From Podospora comata (taxonomy: Eukaryota > Ascomycota > Sordariomycetes > Sordariales > Podosporaceae), in the NCBI GenBank assembly GCA_017354895.1, contig CP071493.1:1736001-1800000 (forward strand): a DNA stretch of 64,000 nt. The letters are read 5' to 3'. Below, one piece after another: positions 10,034 through 20,615 of the stretch. The notes under the pieces were generated by a model. That model had not been told where the DNA came from. It made no database searches and was given only the letters and a program-made list of their open reading frames with translations. Positions within the stretch are counted from its first letter, which is position 1. The number at the start of each line of letters is the position of its first letter. The translations under genes and the position numbers were made by a program.

Positions 10034-10442
10034 TGTCACAACCCTGGTACAGGACGGGTTGTGGGGCCACGGGAGCAGGGACCAATAGGGAGAACGTATA
10101 AGGGAGCCAATCATAGTGGAGCAGAAGTGATCAGTGTGCTCAGGGCACTGAGCAGACTGAGCAGGAGTGATCAGTGTGGTCAGGACACTGAGCAGACTGA
10201 GCAGAAGTGATCAGTGGCCTTGGGAGACTGATCACGACTTGGCACAAGGTCTATATATACGGAGGAACTGGCTGGTGTAGATAGACAGTTCCGCAGTATG
10301 CAATTTAAGTTTGTATTCACGGTATCTAGTGTTTACATTGAGACATCTTGTTGTGCACTGTTTAGCTGCACCGAGCCACGATTATTCAGAAGTGCCTTCG
10401 ACCAGTATCCCTTTCAGAGGTTCTGGATAGGGGTTCGTCACA
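10034..10442 (+). mobile_element. Solo LTR of an LTR retrotransposon (probably Ty3/gypsy-type)
   Basis: A 409-bp segment of normal base composition begins TGTCACAACC and ends TTCGTCACA (TG..CA ends, short TGT/ACA inverted tips). It is flanked on both sides by the same five bases, ACTAT (10029-10033 and 10443-10447). It has an LTR-like promoter (CTATATATAC at 10251) and a 40-bp tandem repeat in its U3 region. No internal retroelement sequence adjoins it, so it is a solo LTR left by recombination between the two ends of a full element. The host DNA on both sides is AT-rich and RIP-like while the LTR is not, so the insertion is probably younger than the RIP of its surroundings. Confidence 0.85.
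10121..10231 (+). repeat. 40-bp tandem repeat inside the solo LTR, about 2.8 units
   Basis: Units start at 10121, 10161 and 10201 with GCAG(A/G)AGTGATCAGTG and contain CACTGAGCAGACTGA. Unit 2 differs from unit 1 at a few positions and unit 3 diverges in its second half. Repeats in U3 often carry promoter or enhancer sites. Confidence 0.85.
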
Positions 10443-10845
10443 ACTATAAATTTTTAGTATTTGAAAAATATTTCTGAAATCTTTATATTTATTAATACTA
10501 CCTAATAAATAGAGTAAGTACATATTAAGTAATCTCTAAGTAATTTTGAAGTAAAATGTATAAATTTGAAATAATTCCTAAATAAAGCAAATAGACTTGA
10601 ATATACCCTAAGTAAAGTAAGTAAACTCAAACTAAATTTTGAGCTAAATAAGTACACTTTAAATACACAATAAAGTAGGTAAGTAAACTGGAACAGAAGA
10701 TGAGCCGGTCCTAAGCTCCGATTAATTTTATTTGTATAAAGCGGCGAGGAGTTACGTAGCGAATTAAGACTAGATTCCGGTATTGTCATAGGCCTAACGG
10801 CAGACGATTGTAATGTGACTGTGAGTGCATTACCAAATAACACTC

Positions 10846-11986
10846 TTATAGCGGGGTGCCGATATCTTCTGACAGATCTCCCCCTGTTCTATTCGCCCCA
10901 GCTTGGCTGCTGTCATAGCACTCGTCTGCGTCTATCTCATCTTTTTTGAACGTGCTTTCCTCCAACTTTGATATCCAAAGTTCGTTGGTGTGTTGATCGG
11001 TGCTGTTCTTCGGGTGGGCCATTTTGATCTCGTGTGAAAAGACTCTGTTCAGCATGGTGCCTTTCCGAGGAGCTTGGAATGGATGTGGGTTGACTTCAAG
11101 ATCCACATCTGTTGAAAAAGTACCTCTATATACATGGTCAAGTATTTACCGTGAGCAATTGTCGAGGTCTCCAATACCATAACCCAGCTTTGGTCGTTCT
11201 CATGAAACAACATGGTTACCTACTATCAGGCCTGGTCAAGGTCGCTGCTTCGTCCACTCAATCCGCGAGGACATGGTGAAGGCACCGCAGTAGTGACAGT
11301 GCGAGGTCCCAACAGACTGGCCAGACGTAAGTTAGGCACCTTTAGCAGCAGGGGTGTTTGTGCAGCTAATGGCATGGTGAAGCCGGTAATGGCACGCAGA
11401 TGCTGCTGCACCGCAACGCCTTGGGGGCTTGTCGGTGGTGGCACGGCAGCGTTTACTGGCAGTAACATCTGCTTCAACTTTTTCAGGGATATCCTTAGTT
11501 TGTCAAAGAGGCTATCTGCTTTCACCTTGAAGCGGATTACAAGTCTTTCGCGGAGATGAATAGGGGATCATCGCTCTGTTTGGGGTTAATGTTTCCTTCG
11601 GTGATATCAGGGGTCGATTCTTTGACAATGTCACGGGAGCAAGAAACGCCGCCAAAAAAGGTATATATGGTCACTCTTCCGTCTATCAAAAAATGGAAAG
11701 ATTCCTATTGGTTCTTCTCATTAAAGCTATCACTATATATGAGCTTGGCATAAAATCGCAGGGAACATGGAGGGTGAGAATTTAGGCAAATATCACGATC
11801 ACCATTGATCACGTTCCATCACCCAGATTGGCGAGAGTTGAAACGAGGAAGACACGGTAATCTTTTCAATATGCAGTGTTGTTTAACTTGATTCAATGAG
11901 ATGAACTCCTACTTTATTTTCGCATCTCAAGTTCACTTCACATGTGCTTTTGTCTCATCCAGATTGCCAAAGCCTTGTAAGTGACC
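10846..11986. other. no assignable gene
   Basis: Short open frames on the minus strand (11106-10846, 86 codons; 11571-11226, about 115 codons, with a Leu/Lys-rich SLFDKLRISLKKLKQM segment) show no family motif and cannot be joined into a clear gene. The last 200 bases are the promoter side of the SET-domain gene. Confidence 0.4.
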
Positions 11987-13377
11987 ATGTATCAACTCCG
12001 ACCTCTTCTCCTATTCTCTCTTGGTGTCCTTGTGACAGCCGTACGGGGAGACAATTCAGCGGATTCCAAGAATGCGATTCCAGACGTCAACTTTGACCTA
12101 GAGGGGGAACACGCTGGTGAACTCCCCTCACCATGGGAAGGCCCCTCTCACTGTGTCTCTGGGGACCATTGCCTTTACTTCAACCCAGAAGGCAACGATC
12201 ACAACGGCCAGGTCCTCATCACAACGTCAAATTATGCCTACTTCACAGCAACGTTCCCCAAGATCACTTCCGAAACCCAAATCTCACCTGATTCCTTCCA
12301 CCTGGCTCCCATCCCAGGAAAAGGGAATGGATTCGTGGCAGGCCGGCTGATCAAAAAGGGCGAGGTGATCATGCAACGGCAGCCCTCTTTCTTGGTGCAT
12401 GCCGACGCGCATATCGACATGAAGCCCGAGGTGCAGGAGAAGATCTACCAGATTGCACTGTCAAAGCTGTCCAAGGACGCCCAGGAAAAGTTCTTGTCGC
12501 AGTTCGGCGATGGTGTCAGGGCCAAGATCGATAAGAACAGCTTCCGGATCGTGATTGATCCATCCGGTGATAAGGAGAGCGGGCACTTGGGTGTGTTTGT
12601 GGATGTTAGTGGGTTCAACCATGATTGCAGGCCAAAGTAAGTGTTGCTGGTTGACTTCAACCATGGATGGAGAATGCTAACAAAGGTTGAAGCGTTCATT
12701 ACCGCATCACCAACACCACTCACACCACCGTTGCCGTTCGGGACATCCACCCTGGAGATGAGTTGACTATTAGTTACATTTATGGCATCGCTCGCAGGTC
12801 CACCCGCCAAAAGGAGCTGCAAGACTGGGGCTTCGAGTGCACTTGCTCTCAATGCACCCTCAACAGCCTTGAAACCGCCGCCTCCGACGCCAGAGTCAAG
12901 GAGATCAAACGTCTTGAGGAGGAAATTGAGGACAAGATGTCCAGAAGAGGGGAAGATATCAAGCCTGAGATGGGAGGAAAGTTGGTGGACATGTATCTTG
13001 AGGAAAAGCTCTTTGCCTATCTGGCACCGACATACGTGAGAGCTGCGCTGATTTACAGCATGTTTGGGAACGAGGCGAAAGCGAAGGAATATGCCGAGGA
13101 AGCTGTAGATGCATTGACAAGAGAGTATGGAACCCATGCAAAGGATATCCAGAGTATGCGGGAACTTGCAGCCGACGTCAAGGGGCATTGGAGTTGGGGG
13201 ATCAAGGTTGTGAGTGAGGAGAAGGAACAAAAGACGTGGAAGTTGGGGCAAGGGAAGGGAAAGAAAAATGAGACGGGTGAAGCCGGCGCCAAGAAGGAGA
13301 GAAAGATTAGAGAGAAGATTGGGAAGAAGGCTGGAAAGACAGTTAAGGAGGCAAAGGCGAAGAAGGATGAACTGTAA
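11987..13377 (+). CDS. SET-domain protein with signal peptide and C-terminal KDEL
   Basis: Two exons, 11987-12636 and 12693-13377, with a 56-bp intron (donor GTAAGT, branch GCTAAC, acceptor AG at 12691-12692). The splice restores NHDCRPNVHYRITNTT, the SET signature; the other AG a few bases earlier would break it. The SET fold starts near HLAPIPGKGNGFVAGRLIKKGEVI, followed by NHDCRPN, GDELTISYIYG and a CTCSQC post-SET-like cysteine group. SET proteins methylate lysines using S-adenosylmethionine. The first 21 residues (MYQLRPLLLFSLGVLVTAVRG) are a clear signal peptide, and the protein ends KAKKDEL after a lysine-rich tail, the four-residue ER-retrieval signal. Together these point to the ER lumen, not chromatin; the substrate is unknown. 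I chose ATG 11987 because the in-frame GTG at 11981 is not a likely start. Confidence 0.8.
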
Positions 13378-13940
13378 AGGGCCGCGGACACAGACCTGAG
13401 ACAGCAGAAAAGAGATTTGTTGAACAAATCGTAACGCTTCATGGTCGTTTGTTCTACAAAGGTTTTGACTTACATCGGGTTGGACCGAGTGGTGTTTGGT
13501 GCCACTTGCAGTTGTTGAAAGTGGGCCGGTCCATTGCACTGCGCTTGCTCATTTGCATCATTTGGCAGTCAGGTTTCCCTCTCCAGCCCTTTTGAATTCC
13601 CCGTGAAACGTTTAATCTAATCTCTTATCAAACGATCCCCCCGTCACCTGCTTTCGGCGATTCCCCAGCTTCCCCGCGTGTCATCTGGTCATCCCGCCAT
13701 CCCATCTCAACTTTCATCGAGGGGGTTGACCCAGCTCACTGATCAGACTGACCGAAAGGTACCGCAGCGCAGGTAAGTACTGTTCCCCAATATGCCGAGA
13801 GCAACATTTTTCCAAAATCCTAGAAGTTGTAGGGATATCCTGGAACAGGATTCTACACACCACCCGACCGAACAGCCACAGGCCTTTCACACATCACTCA
13901 TCACACAACCTGACCTACCATATCTACCCATCATCACAAG
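13378..13940. other. promoter region of the alpha-kinase gene
   Basis: No gene seen. CT-rich stretches and CACACATCACTCATCACACAACC-type leader sequence precede the ATG at 13941, a usual look for a fungal 5' leader. Confidence 0.4.
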
Positions 13941-14765
13941 ATGAGTAGTCGCGTTTGTATCAGCTGCAGCCGCAGTCTGCCCAGGTCGTCCTACACCGCC
14001 AACCAGTATTCAAGGGGTGAGGGCGATTCGCGTTGTGCTGCTTGTGTCCACAGCCACCGAAACGATACACCGACCGCCATCCAAAGTGACAGCGGCCGTT
14101 ACAACAGGGCTAACGAGGCGAAGTTCACCCAAAATTCCATGGCTAACCCCTTTGCGCAAGGCGCCTTCTGCTGGGTCGCCAAAGGAGCATATGTGGACGG
14201 TGAGCGCCAAGGTCAGGCTTGTGTTTGCAAGTGGTTCAAGGCCGGCGGAACTATGGACAGCGATTATTTCACTCTCGACATCAAGGCCGCGGACAAGGCG
14301 CTGGAGATCATCAACCACTTCAATCAGCTGAACATACTGAACAAGACTGTGAAGGTAAACGTACCGGAGGTTTGGGTCTGGGGGCGGGATAACAGCCGGG
14401 CGGGCCAGAAAAGCCTCGTTGAACCATTCATTCAGAATTACCAGAAGTTTAATAGCAACTCAGGTTGGACTGATGAGTCCAAACCATGGGCGTTGGCAAT
14501 GCAGGCGTTGAGCCATTTCAGCTACCACATTTTAGGGGGAAACTTTGTTCCCTGTGATGTCCAAGGAGGCATCTACCAAAACGAAGTTGTCCTGACCGAT
14601 CCCGTCATTCTATCCCCAACTCAACAGTACGGTGTCACAGATCTCGGCCCCAATGGCATCAGTTCCTTTTTCAGCCAGTACGTTTGCAATGAGTACTGCC
14701 GCCCTACTCGGGCTGTCCCACGCAACCCGGTTCGGCACTTTAATCCGGTCCTGGTACTTCGATGA
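13941..14765 (+). CDS. Alpha-type (MHCK/eEF2K) protein kinase with an N-terminal Stc1-like zinc finger
   Basis: 274 residues, no intron. Residues 1-36 have the spacing CISC..LPRSSYTANQ..CAAC of Stc1-type zinc fingers. The alpha-kinase domain spans about 65-255: an ATP-binding lysine in ACVCKWFK, LVEPFIQNYQKFNSN, the catalytic/metal block HFSYHILGG..PCDVQGG, DPVILS, and DLGPNGISSFFSQYVCNEYC. Alpha-kinases phosphorylate Ser/Thr within helices and carry a structural zinc held by two His and two Cys. In this copy the position that is normally His just before the CxxxC pair (HxCxxxC) is Tyr (SQYVCNEYC), so zinc binding may be altered. A broken tandem copy begins about 300 bases downstream. Fungi of this group often have several such kinases of unknown role. 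Confidence 0.8.
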   Translation: MSSRVCISCSRSLPRSSYTANQYSRGEGDSRCAACVHSHRNDTPTAIQSDSGRYNRANEAKFTQNSMANPFAQGAFCWVAKGAYVDGERQGQACVCKWFKAGGTMDSDYFTLDIKAADKALEIINHFNQLNILNKTVKVNVPEVWVWGRDNSRAGQKSLVEPFIQNYQKFNSNSGWTDESKPWALAMQALSHFSYHILGGNFVPCDVQGGIYQNEVVLTDPVILSPTQQYGVTDLGPNGISSFFSQYVCNEYCRPTRAVPRNPVRHFNPVLVLR

Positions 14766-15083
14766 TGGCGCGCCGTGTCCGACGGCTGGTTCAAAACCCA
14801 CCAACACACGGTACCTTCTCTAGATTTGAAAAAGCACGCCACCATGCAGGACGAGCCATGGCAACTCATTTGGCCCCTTATTGTGAGAACGAAAGCTACA
14901 GGAATTAGGAAATGAGAACGGGAATAGACCGGCCATGTAGGAAACAAGTAGCGCAATGGAGAAATTATCGGGTGGACTGTCAGGACATTATGACAAAATG
15001 GCAGCTCTTTTGGATTTCCCTCCCATATACCAAAAAACGAATCTTCGTGAGGAGTGAGCTCGCATCATCTCTATCTCTGGTAT

Positions 15084-15793
15084 GTGCTGATGGAGGCCAC
15101 ACACGGTACAAAGCAGGTGCTGTGTATGAAAGTTACAATTGGCATCTCGACATGAAAGCCGTGAACAAAGCCCTCGAGATCGTCTAGCTCTTCAACGAGT
15201 TCAAGGTTATCAACTTTGGAGTCAAACTGAACATACCTGGCGTATGGGCGGCCAATGAGGCTTCTAGTCCAGAGTGGCGAGGTCAGACAGTCCTTATCGA
15301 GCCATTCATTGAGAATCACCAAAAGTTCAACAGCAATCTTGGGTGGGTAACCGATGATCGTAGGCCTTGGCCTCTCGCCATGCAAGCTCTGAGCCACTTT
15401 AGCTATCACATCACCGGCGGGCAGTACGTGCTTTGCGACCTTCAGGGCGGTGTTTATTCGCACGAGGTTATCCTGGCGGATCCGGTTATCCTCTCGCACA
15501 AGAAGGAGTTTGGCGTGACTGATGTGGAGTCTGATGGGATAAGCAACTTTTTCAGGAAGCATGTCTGCAACGGGTTTTTTCGGCGTGGTTGGCCCCGGCC
15601 AGCGGAACCAATGCGGTACTTTGATCCAGTTCCCGGATCGACGAAGATGAGGCACAGGGCTACGGACAGGACGGCTTATTCTCTCCCTGCACCGTCGTAT
15701 TGGCCTTGGCTTCATGGTCCAGTGTCTGTTTTACCGAGGGGGAACAGGTGGTGTCGTCATGAGGATCTTGACAGGTGTGAGTGGAAGTGTTGA
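15084..15793 (+). pseudogene. Truncated tandem copy of the alpha-kinase gene
   Basis: Starts within the kinase domain (RYKAGAVYES..WHLDMKAVNKALEIV) and continues to the end in the same frame, with LIEPFIENHQKFNSN, HFSYHITGGQYVLCDLQGG, DPVILS and KHVCNGFF. The zinc-finger region and ATP lysine are missing at the left. An in-frame TAG (15185-15187) follows ALEIV. The last zinc cysteine is Phe, while the His that is lost in the first copy is kept here. Several blocks are shared with the upstream gene (FSYHI.GG..V.CD.QGG), so this is a diverged tandem duplicate, now a pseudogene. Confidence 0.75.
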
Positions 15794-16549
15794 TCGAGAA
15801 GGAAGTCGGAGTACGTTTGGATGGTGAAAGCCGGGCTGGATAACGAACTGGATCACGGTGTCACGACTCACGAGAGAAATAGCCAAAGTCAGAAAGGAAA
15901 TTATGACAAGATGCCAGCTCTTTTGTATCCTCGATATCTATCCCAAAAATGCTCTTGACTCATCTGCTGGAAATCCTAAAGCAGCACTAACAAAGCCGCC
16001 AAACATGAAGCCATACCAAAACCCCCGATAACCTCGGCAAGTTTGCAAACGGGCGTCATCGGTAGTCGAGTCTATGATTATGATGACAGTTAACTTCCAG
16101 GAGCAACCTCATTACCGCATAAAAACTCCCGGAAGCATTCCTGGTTGAGGCATCGGTCGAGGCATTCCCGGGTGCGGTAAGGGTTGCCCAGGAGGTGGCC
16201 CATGGCCCACAGGGACTCCTTGAGGCCCTGGATGCATTCACATCTGACCACCAGGTGGTGGCCCCTTCCCATCCCCGAGCAGGATACTTCCACGAAAATG
16301 GTCAACTAACTTTTAACCCCCACCATACTCGCTCGACTCCCTGTCAAAGTCCATGTCTGGACCCCAAAAGTGGTGGCTGCGCGGGTCCTTGACAATGCAC
16401 CAAGTCACTCTCAGCCCCCAGCAACCCCATCCACATCCAATTCCAGGAAAACCAAACAAAAATCATCATTCCCACCGAAGCCACTTGCTCCCCTGTGTGG
16501 CCGTGATACCGTACCTGTCCCAATGGTCCTGGGTATGACGAGTTTGTAT
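15794..16549. other. intergenic, no supported gene
   Basis: Short frames only, without motifs. Confidence 0.4.
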
Positions 16550-17100
16550 TTAAACGTCCTCTACAGTAATAACGTGGTTGTATTTGTCAGCGGGTGGGTG
16601 GTCTTTACACACCTGGATTTGGTTTGTCGCGACGGATGCCATGCTAGAACCTGAGATGCCGCTCAATAGCCCCAACAGCACAGATACAACCGAAGCAATC
16701 CAGTGCGACGATATGATGATCTTGTGACGGTTACTGCTGTCATTTTTATGAATGGGTGGGTTGTAAATCGCGAACCAAGTGGCGAAGAACCCGAAGATTC
16801 CTTGGATGCCAGTGGCAATGGTGAACGTCAAGGTGAAGGCGTTGTGGGCACCGTACAAGGTCTTCAGGTTGGCCTTCACATTCCCGGCATCGGCGAGGCC
16901 CTCAATCGCGCCGTTGATGAGTTTCATTAACAGCTCATAGAGGTCGAGGCTGTCTGTCAAGGATCATTCTTAATCACAGGGTTCCTTCAGGGAACTGTTA
17001 CGACAAAGAAAACAGTACCGTCGGTGAAGTATCCAGTTACACAGTTTTGGACTTCTCTGTGTGAAGCAGGGTCATCTGAACTCGGCAAGAACCAGCCCAT
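16550..17100 (-). CDS. Small two-helix membrane protein, unknown function
   Basis: Probably two exons. Exon 1 starts at the ATG at 17100 (MGWFLPSSDDPASHREVQ). The second frame, closed by a stop just upstream of TDSLDLYELLMK, must be entered by splicing. The most consistent join uses GTACTG as donor after YFTD and the AG of TTGACAG as acceptor, an intron of about 65 bases, but other joins are possible. The product of roughly 160 residues has a first part (LLMKLINGAIEGLADAGNVKANLK) and two hydrophobic segments (AFTLTFTIATGIQGIFGFFATWFAI and WIASVVSVLLGLLSGISG), so an integral membrane protein is likely. I know no family for it; it is plausibly lineage-specific. Confidence 0.45.
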
Positions 17101-19811
17101 GTATATTCCAGTTCCGTGCAATGGGTAGAAGTCGTATGGCCTTTATTTCAGGCGCATGGAAAGGTACCTTACTTGTCACCAAGATATTGCAAATGAATAA
17201 CGCGCTCAAGCAGACCAACAATCACCATCTCTCTTCTTTTGCTCTTTTCGTTCTTAACGTCCATGATTGACAAGCCACCCCCGCACAGTCAGTCGACGAC
17301 ATCACCCGCTATAAAACCCCTCTCCTGCTAACATTGCCGCCATTTCGGCCTTCTCATGCCTCCAACTCACCGAGTTCTCAGGCCTGTCTCGACCGACATT
17401 CATGTACCGATTGATCTCCCCATAAATATTGTACGTGACACAATGATCACAATGATGGTTCCTCAGCAAGTCTGCATGAGATGCGCAGTGTGCACAGCAG
17501 TTTACCCCCAATACTTTCCGCAGCTTTCCAGATGCACCACTTTGAAGCGGCACCAATCTATTCACCTCCCAGTGCCAACAGTGACAGCACAACATATGAG
17601 TATCGATATGACGACCTGGTAGATGGTTGATACCCGAAATGGTCTCGATTGGCTGACGGTGGTGGTTGTAAAGGAGGGTTGTGGTAGTGGTAAAGTATCC
17701 ACTGGATCATACATGTCAGCAAACTTTCTAGGAGACTCATTGGGAAAGTTTTGACTGACCAACCCGCAGGACAAGATGTACCGACTGGTCTTTGGAAGGG
17801 ATCGGTATAGCGAGCCTCCTGCCATTGATACAACACCAGGTTGTTGGCCTGCAATGGGCAGATATGACTCCACCACATGGGGATGACATCGACTTTGAGA
17901 TGGGGTGCGCCCCTGACACTTCCCTGGGGTTCCTCATGTTGAGGATGATTTGAGTGAGAACTCATGGCCGCTGCTTTATTGAATGCTGAGTTTGGAGGCG
18001 TCTTGGCTGCCAGTTTCGGCAGCAAGGTTGTCTCCCAATGTCTCCTTCCCCTTCTTATCAAAAAAATCATGAAATAGGGGGGGCGGCATCGGAGCCGCCA
18101 AGATAGTTGACGATCGGTCTCATGTAGAACTCGTCACTCGAGCCCCAGGCTGGGATCATTTTGAGCAACGTTGGAAGTCTGCAGAAAATATCTCACCACA
18201 ATCGGCTCATGCAGTCGTTACAGACTCACTCGACGCTGAAGTTTGCGTCGGAGGACAATAGGGTCCCTGCCGTGGCAATACGGCCAGGAAAAGGTCGAAT
18301 GGCATAAATCCCGGTGAAAGCTTTTTGGTGTGGAACAGTTTTCACATGGGCTGACCAAAGCTGGTCCCTGATGTGGTATTACGCCGAGCAGCAAAGTGCT
18401 CATCCAATCCGAGCGGCGAAGGGGAAGATTCGGGACCGGCCCATATGGAATTCTCTGTGTCACTATGAGGACAAGTCCTTCCATACCTATGTATAACAAG
18501 AACCGGATCTGGACCTAGTTAGCGGTTCGCGCTATGAGCAACGAAGTTCGGAAGCGAGGGCATGTGAATATGCAACCAGCCTGGAAGAAGGCACCGTTGC
18601 CCTGGGTACTGGATGAGGCTCAGTCAGGTGAGACACAAGACCCCTCCTGTCACTAACTCTGTGGGAAAAAATAAGGTTGTTTCTTGTAGCTCATGAGGCA
18701 AGCGAGATATACCAATGAAAGTACGTTTGTACTCTTGTATGTAACAACACATGGTTGACGAGAGGAAATTAGAGGTGACGATTCCCGCCACGGCTCTGGA
18801 CCTCAGGGGCTTGGGAGCACCCGACTCCTGGGTACAAGCCACAGCATCGAGCACAAGACAAAACTTTCTGCTTTTCAAAATCAACGATCGATTTTTGACG
18901 ATATTCATCGCTATTTCGATGATCCGTCTGGTACCCTTCGGGACTCGCAAGACCCAATGGCATGTCGCGTTGCACCAGCTCGTCATCGGACGCACAAAGT
19001 TAGGCGACCTGTCTTCCCTTTGCACAATGTCTCAAGGACTTGCCACAAGACTTCCAGTTCGATAGGCGAGATTTTCCAAGAGAAGAAGGGTTCGTCCAAA
19101 TACAAATCCCCTTGGCGAACAACAAGGCGATTTCTCCCGAGAAGTTCGATCGTTGGAGCTGTCGTAAAGCCGAATTCATCAATTCTAGCCCCGAGTCGTC
19201 CTGCTTCTTACCCTTGCCTTTCTCCTTCTCCTCCTTCTTCTCCTTCTCTTTCGTCGTCTTCTCCTCACCGCTTGCCTCATCATCAGCGAGATCAGCTTCG
19301 TTTTCCAATTGTTCCCCTCACAAGCTCAGGTGGGCGTATCCATCATCAGAGTGAAAGCTTCCTTTTCTCAGCCTGATCACTTGATTATTGTGGTTATGGT
19401 CGCTCGACCTTTCTACCGGGTCACCTGTTCCTTCACTGACAATCTTTTGATGCGGTGTCAAGTATCAAGAAATCGAGGCCACGAAATCGAGGCCAAGAAA
19501 TCGGTGGCGTTGCTTGCAGGTTGAGGTCGTACATGCTTTCTGGCACCATGCCTTGCTTGTTTTCACGTGTGTCAGGACAGTTCTTAAGGGAAAAGGGTGG
19601 TATGATCAGTTGTCGCCTAGATCGGATGATATCTTGTTTCCCATTATATAACCGAAGTATTGTAAAATACCCTTCTATTTCCTTAGTAGCCACCTGTCCT
19701 AGTCCCCAGATATTTCCCGTCGTGTACTGGGTATCGAAATAGCCCTCGTCATGCCCATACTTGTCGTCGTCCGCGCCAAATCATACCGACATAATATCAT
19801 CATACTCACAA
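17101..19811. other. 2.7 kb without a convincing gene
   Basis: The best candidate is a minus-strand reading from an ATG at 17965 (MSSHSNHPQHEEPQGS..) that could splice into a frame ending near 17562 with one hydrophobic segment (STIYQVVISILICCAVTVG); a small single-pass membrane protein is possible but the splice is unclear. A plus-strand frame (17356-17622, CMRCAVC) sits about 40 bases after a TATAAAA. Minus-strand 19308-19000 encodes a Lys/Glu-rich, low-complexity stretch. None has a recognisable domain. Confidence 0.35.
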
Positions 19812-20615
19812 TTACATAGCGCCCATCACGCCAGCAACACCAGCCGCAGCGGCCACCACAGCAACCATATACCCAGTCTCCCTGGCAGCGCCAGCAGTAC
19901 TGACGCTCGTCGACGTCCCCGTCTCCTCGGCAGGTTCCTCAGTTTCAGTCTCCTCAGCAGGTATCCCCGTCCCTGTCGTCGAAGCCTCCGTCTCAGTGGG
20001 AACAGTGCGTGTCCGTGTGGTAATCTCCGTGGCGGGCTCCGTGGCGGTGATCCCCAACACAAGGCTGTACGCCTTGGAACAATCCTCTTCAGTGTCAATG
20101 AACGGCAACCAAAGCCGACCCACCTCCTGGGGCCACTTCAGCGAACATGTCTGCGCAGCCTCGGACACAACAGGACGGATCGAAGAATACCAGGAAAGAG
20201 CCGATGTTCGGTATCTATCGTATTCTTCGCTGCCGATAACAGTTGCAGGGGGGTAATAGGTGGTGGGAGTCCTGGTCCTGTCTTCGTCAAAGGCGCTAGA
20301 GCAAACCGATGATATATCTGCAACGTTGTTGACTAGAGGGCCTATGGGGGCTGTCGCGGTTTTGAAACGTTCTACCTGCTGGCTCAATTGGTACTCGAGG
20401 ATTTCGGGGGGCGGGGTGGGGACGCTGCTGATGATGGAGGTGAGGGTGCTGATGCAGGCGTCCACTGTGCGGGTTCTAAAAACGGACCCCGTGGAGGTTG
20501 GGATGCTGTCTTGGAGCTGACGGGCGCGGAGGATGGCGTTGTTGATGGGATCCACGGCGGCGGTAACGGATGATGCTCCCGCCAGGAGGGTGAGGATGGT
20601 GTTGCGATACATCAT
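19812..20615 (-). CDS. Secreted, probably GPI-anchored, Ser/Thr-rich surface protein
   Basis: 267 residues, no intron, start MMYRNTILTLLAGASSVTAAV with a clear signal peptide cut near residue 19-20. The body (about 20-185) has four cysteines (VDACIS, SSVCSSAF, AQTCSLKW, EEDCSKAY), likely two disulphides. A Thr/Glu-rich low-complexity spacer follows (about 190-240), then a small-residue site and a hydrophobic tail (GYMVAVVAAAAGVAGVMGAM), the usual signal for GPI attachment. The layout is common among fungal cell-surface proteins, some expressed in infection structures. The function is unknown. Confidence 0.7.
   Translation of the reverse strand: MMYRNTILTLLAGASSVTAAVDPINNAILRARQLQDSIPTSTGSVFRTRTVDACISTLTSIISSVPTPPPEILEYQLSQQVERFKTATAPIGPLVNNVADISSVCSSAFDEDRTRTPTTYYPPATVIGSEEYDRYRTSALSWYSSIRPVVSEAAQTCSLKWPQEVGRLWLPFIDTEEDCSKAYSLVLGITATEPATEITTRTRTVPTETEASTTGTGIPAEETETEEPAEETGTSTSVSTAGAARETGYMVAVVAAAAGVAGVMGAM

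Larger units (their letters stand above)
9890..10845. repeat. AT-rich, RIP-like block interrupted by a solo LTR
   Basis: Apart from 10034-10442 this segment is very rich in A, T and TpA steps and has no surviving long frame, in sharp contrast to its neighbours. This is the expected look of repeated DNA after repeat-induced point mutation. The element it came from can no longer be named. Confidence 0.7.

Noticed and set aside
12445-13539. 364-codon minus-strand frame over the SET-domain gene
   Set aside because: Antisense shadow; Leu/Ser/Phe-rich because the sense strand is lysine-rich.
17356-17622. 88-codon plus-strand frame with CMRCAVC, 40 bases after TATAAAA
   Set aside because: No recognisable domain and the TATA spacing could be chance; kept only as a note in the gap description.
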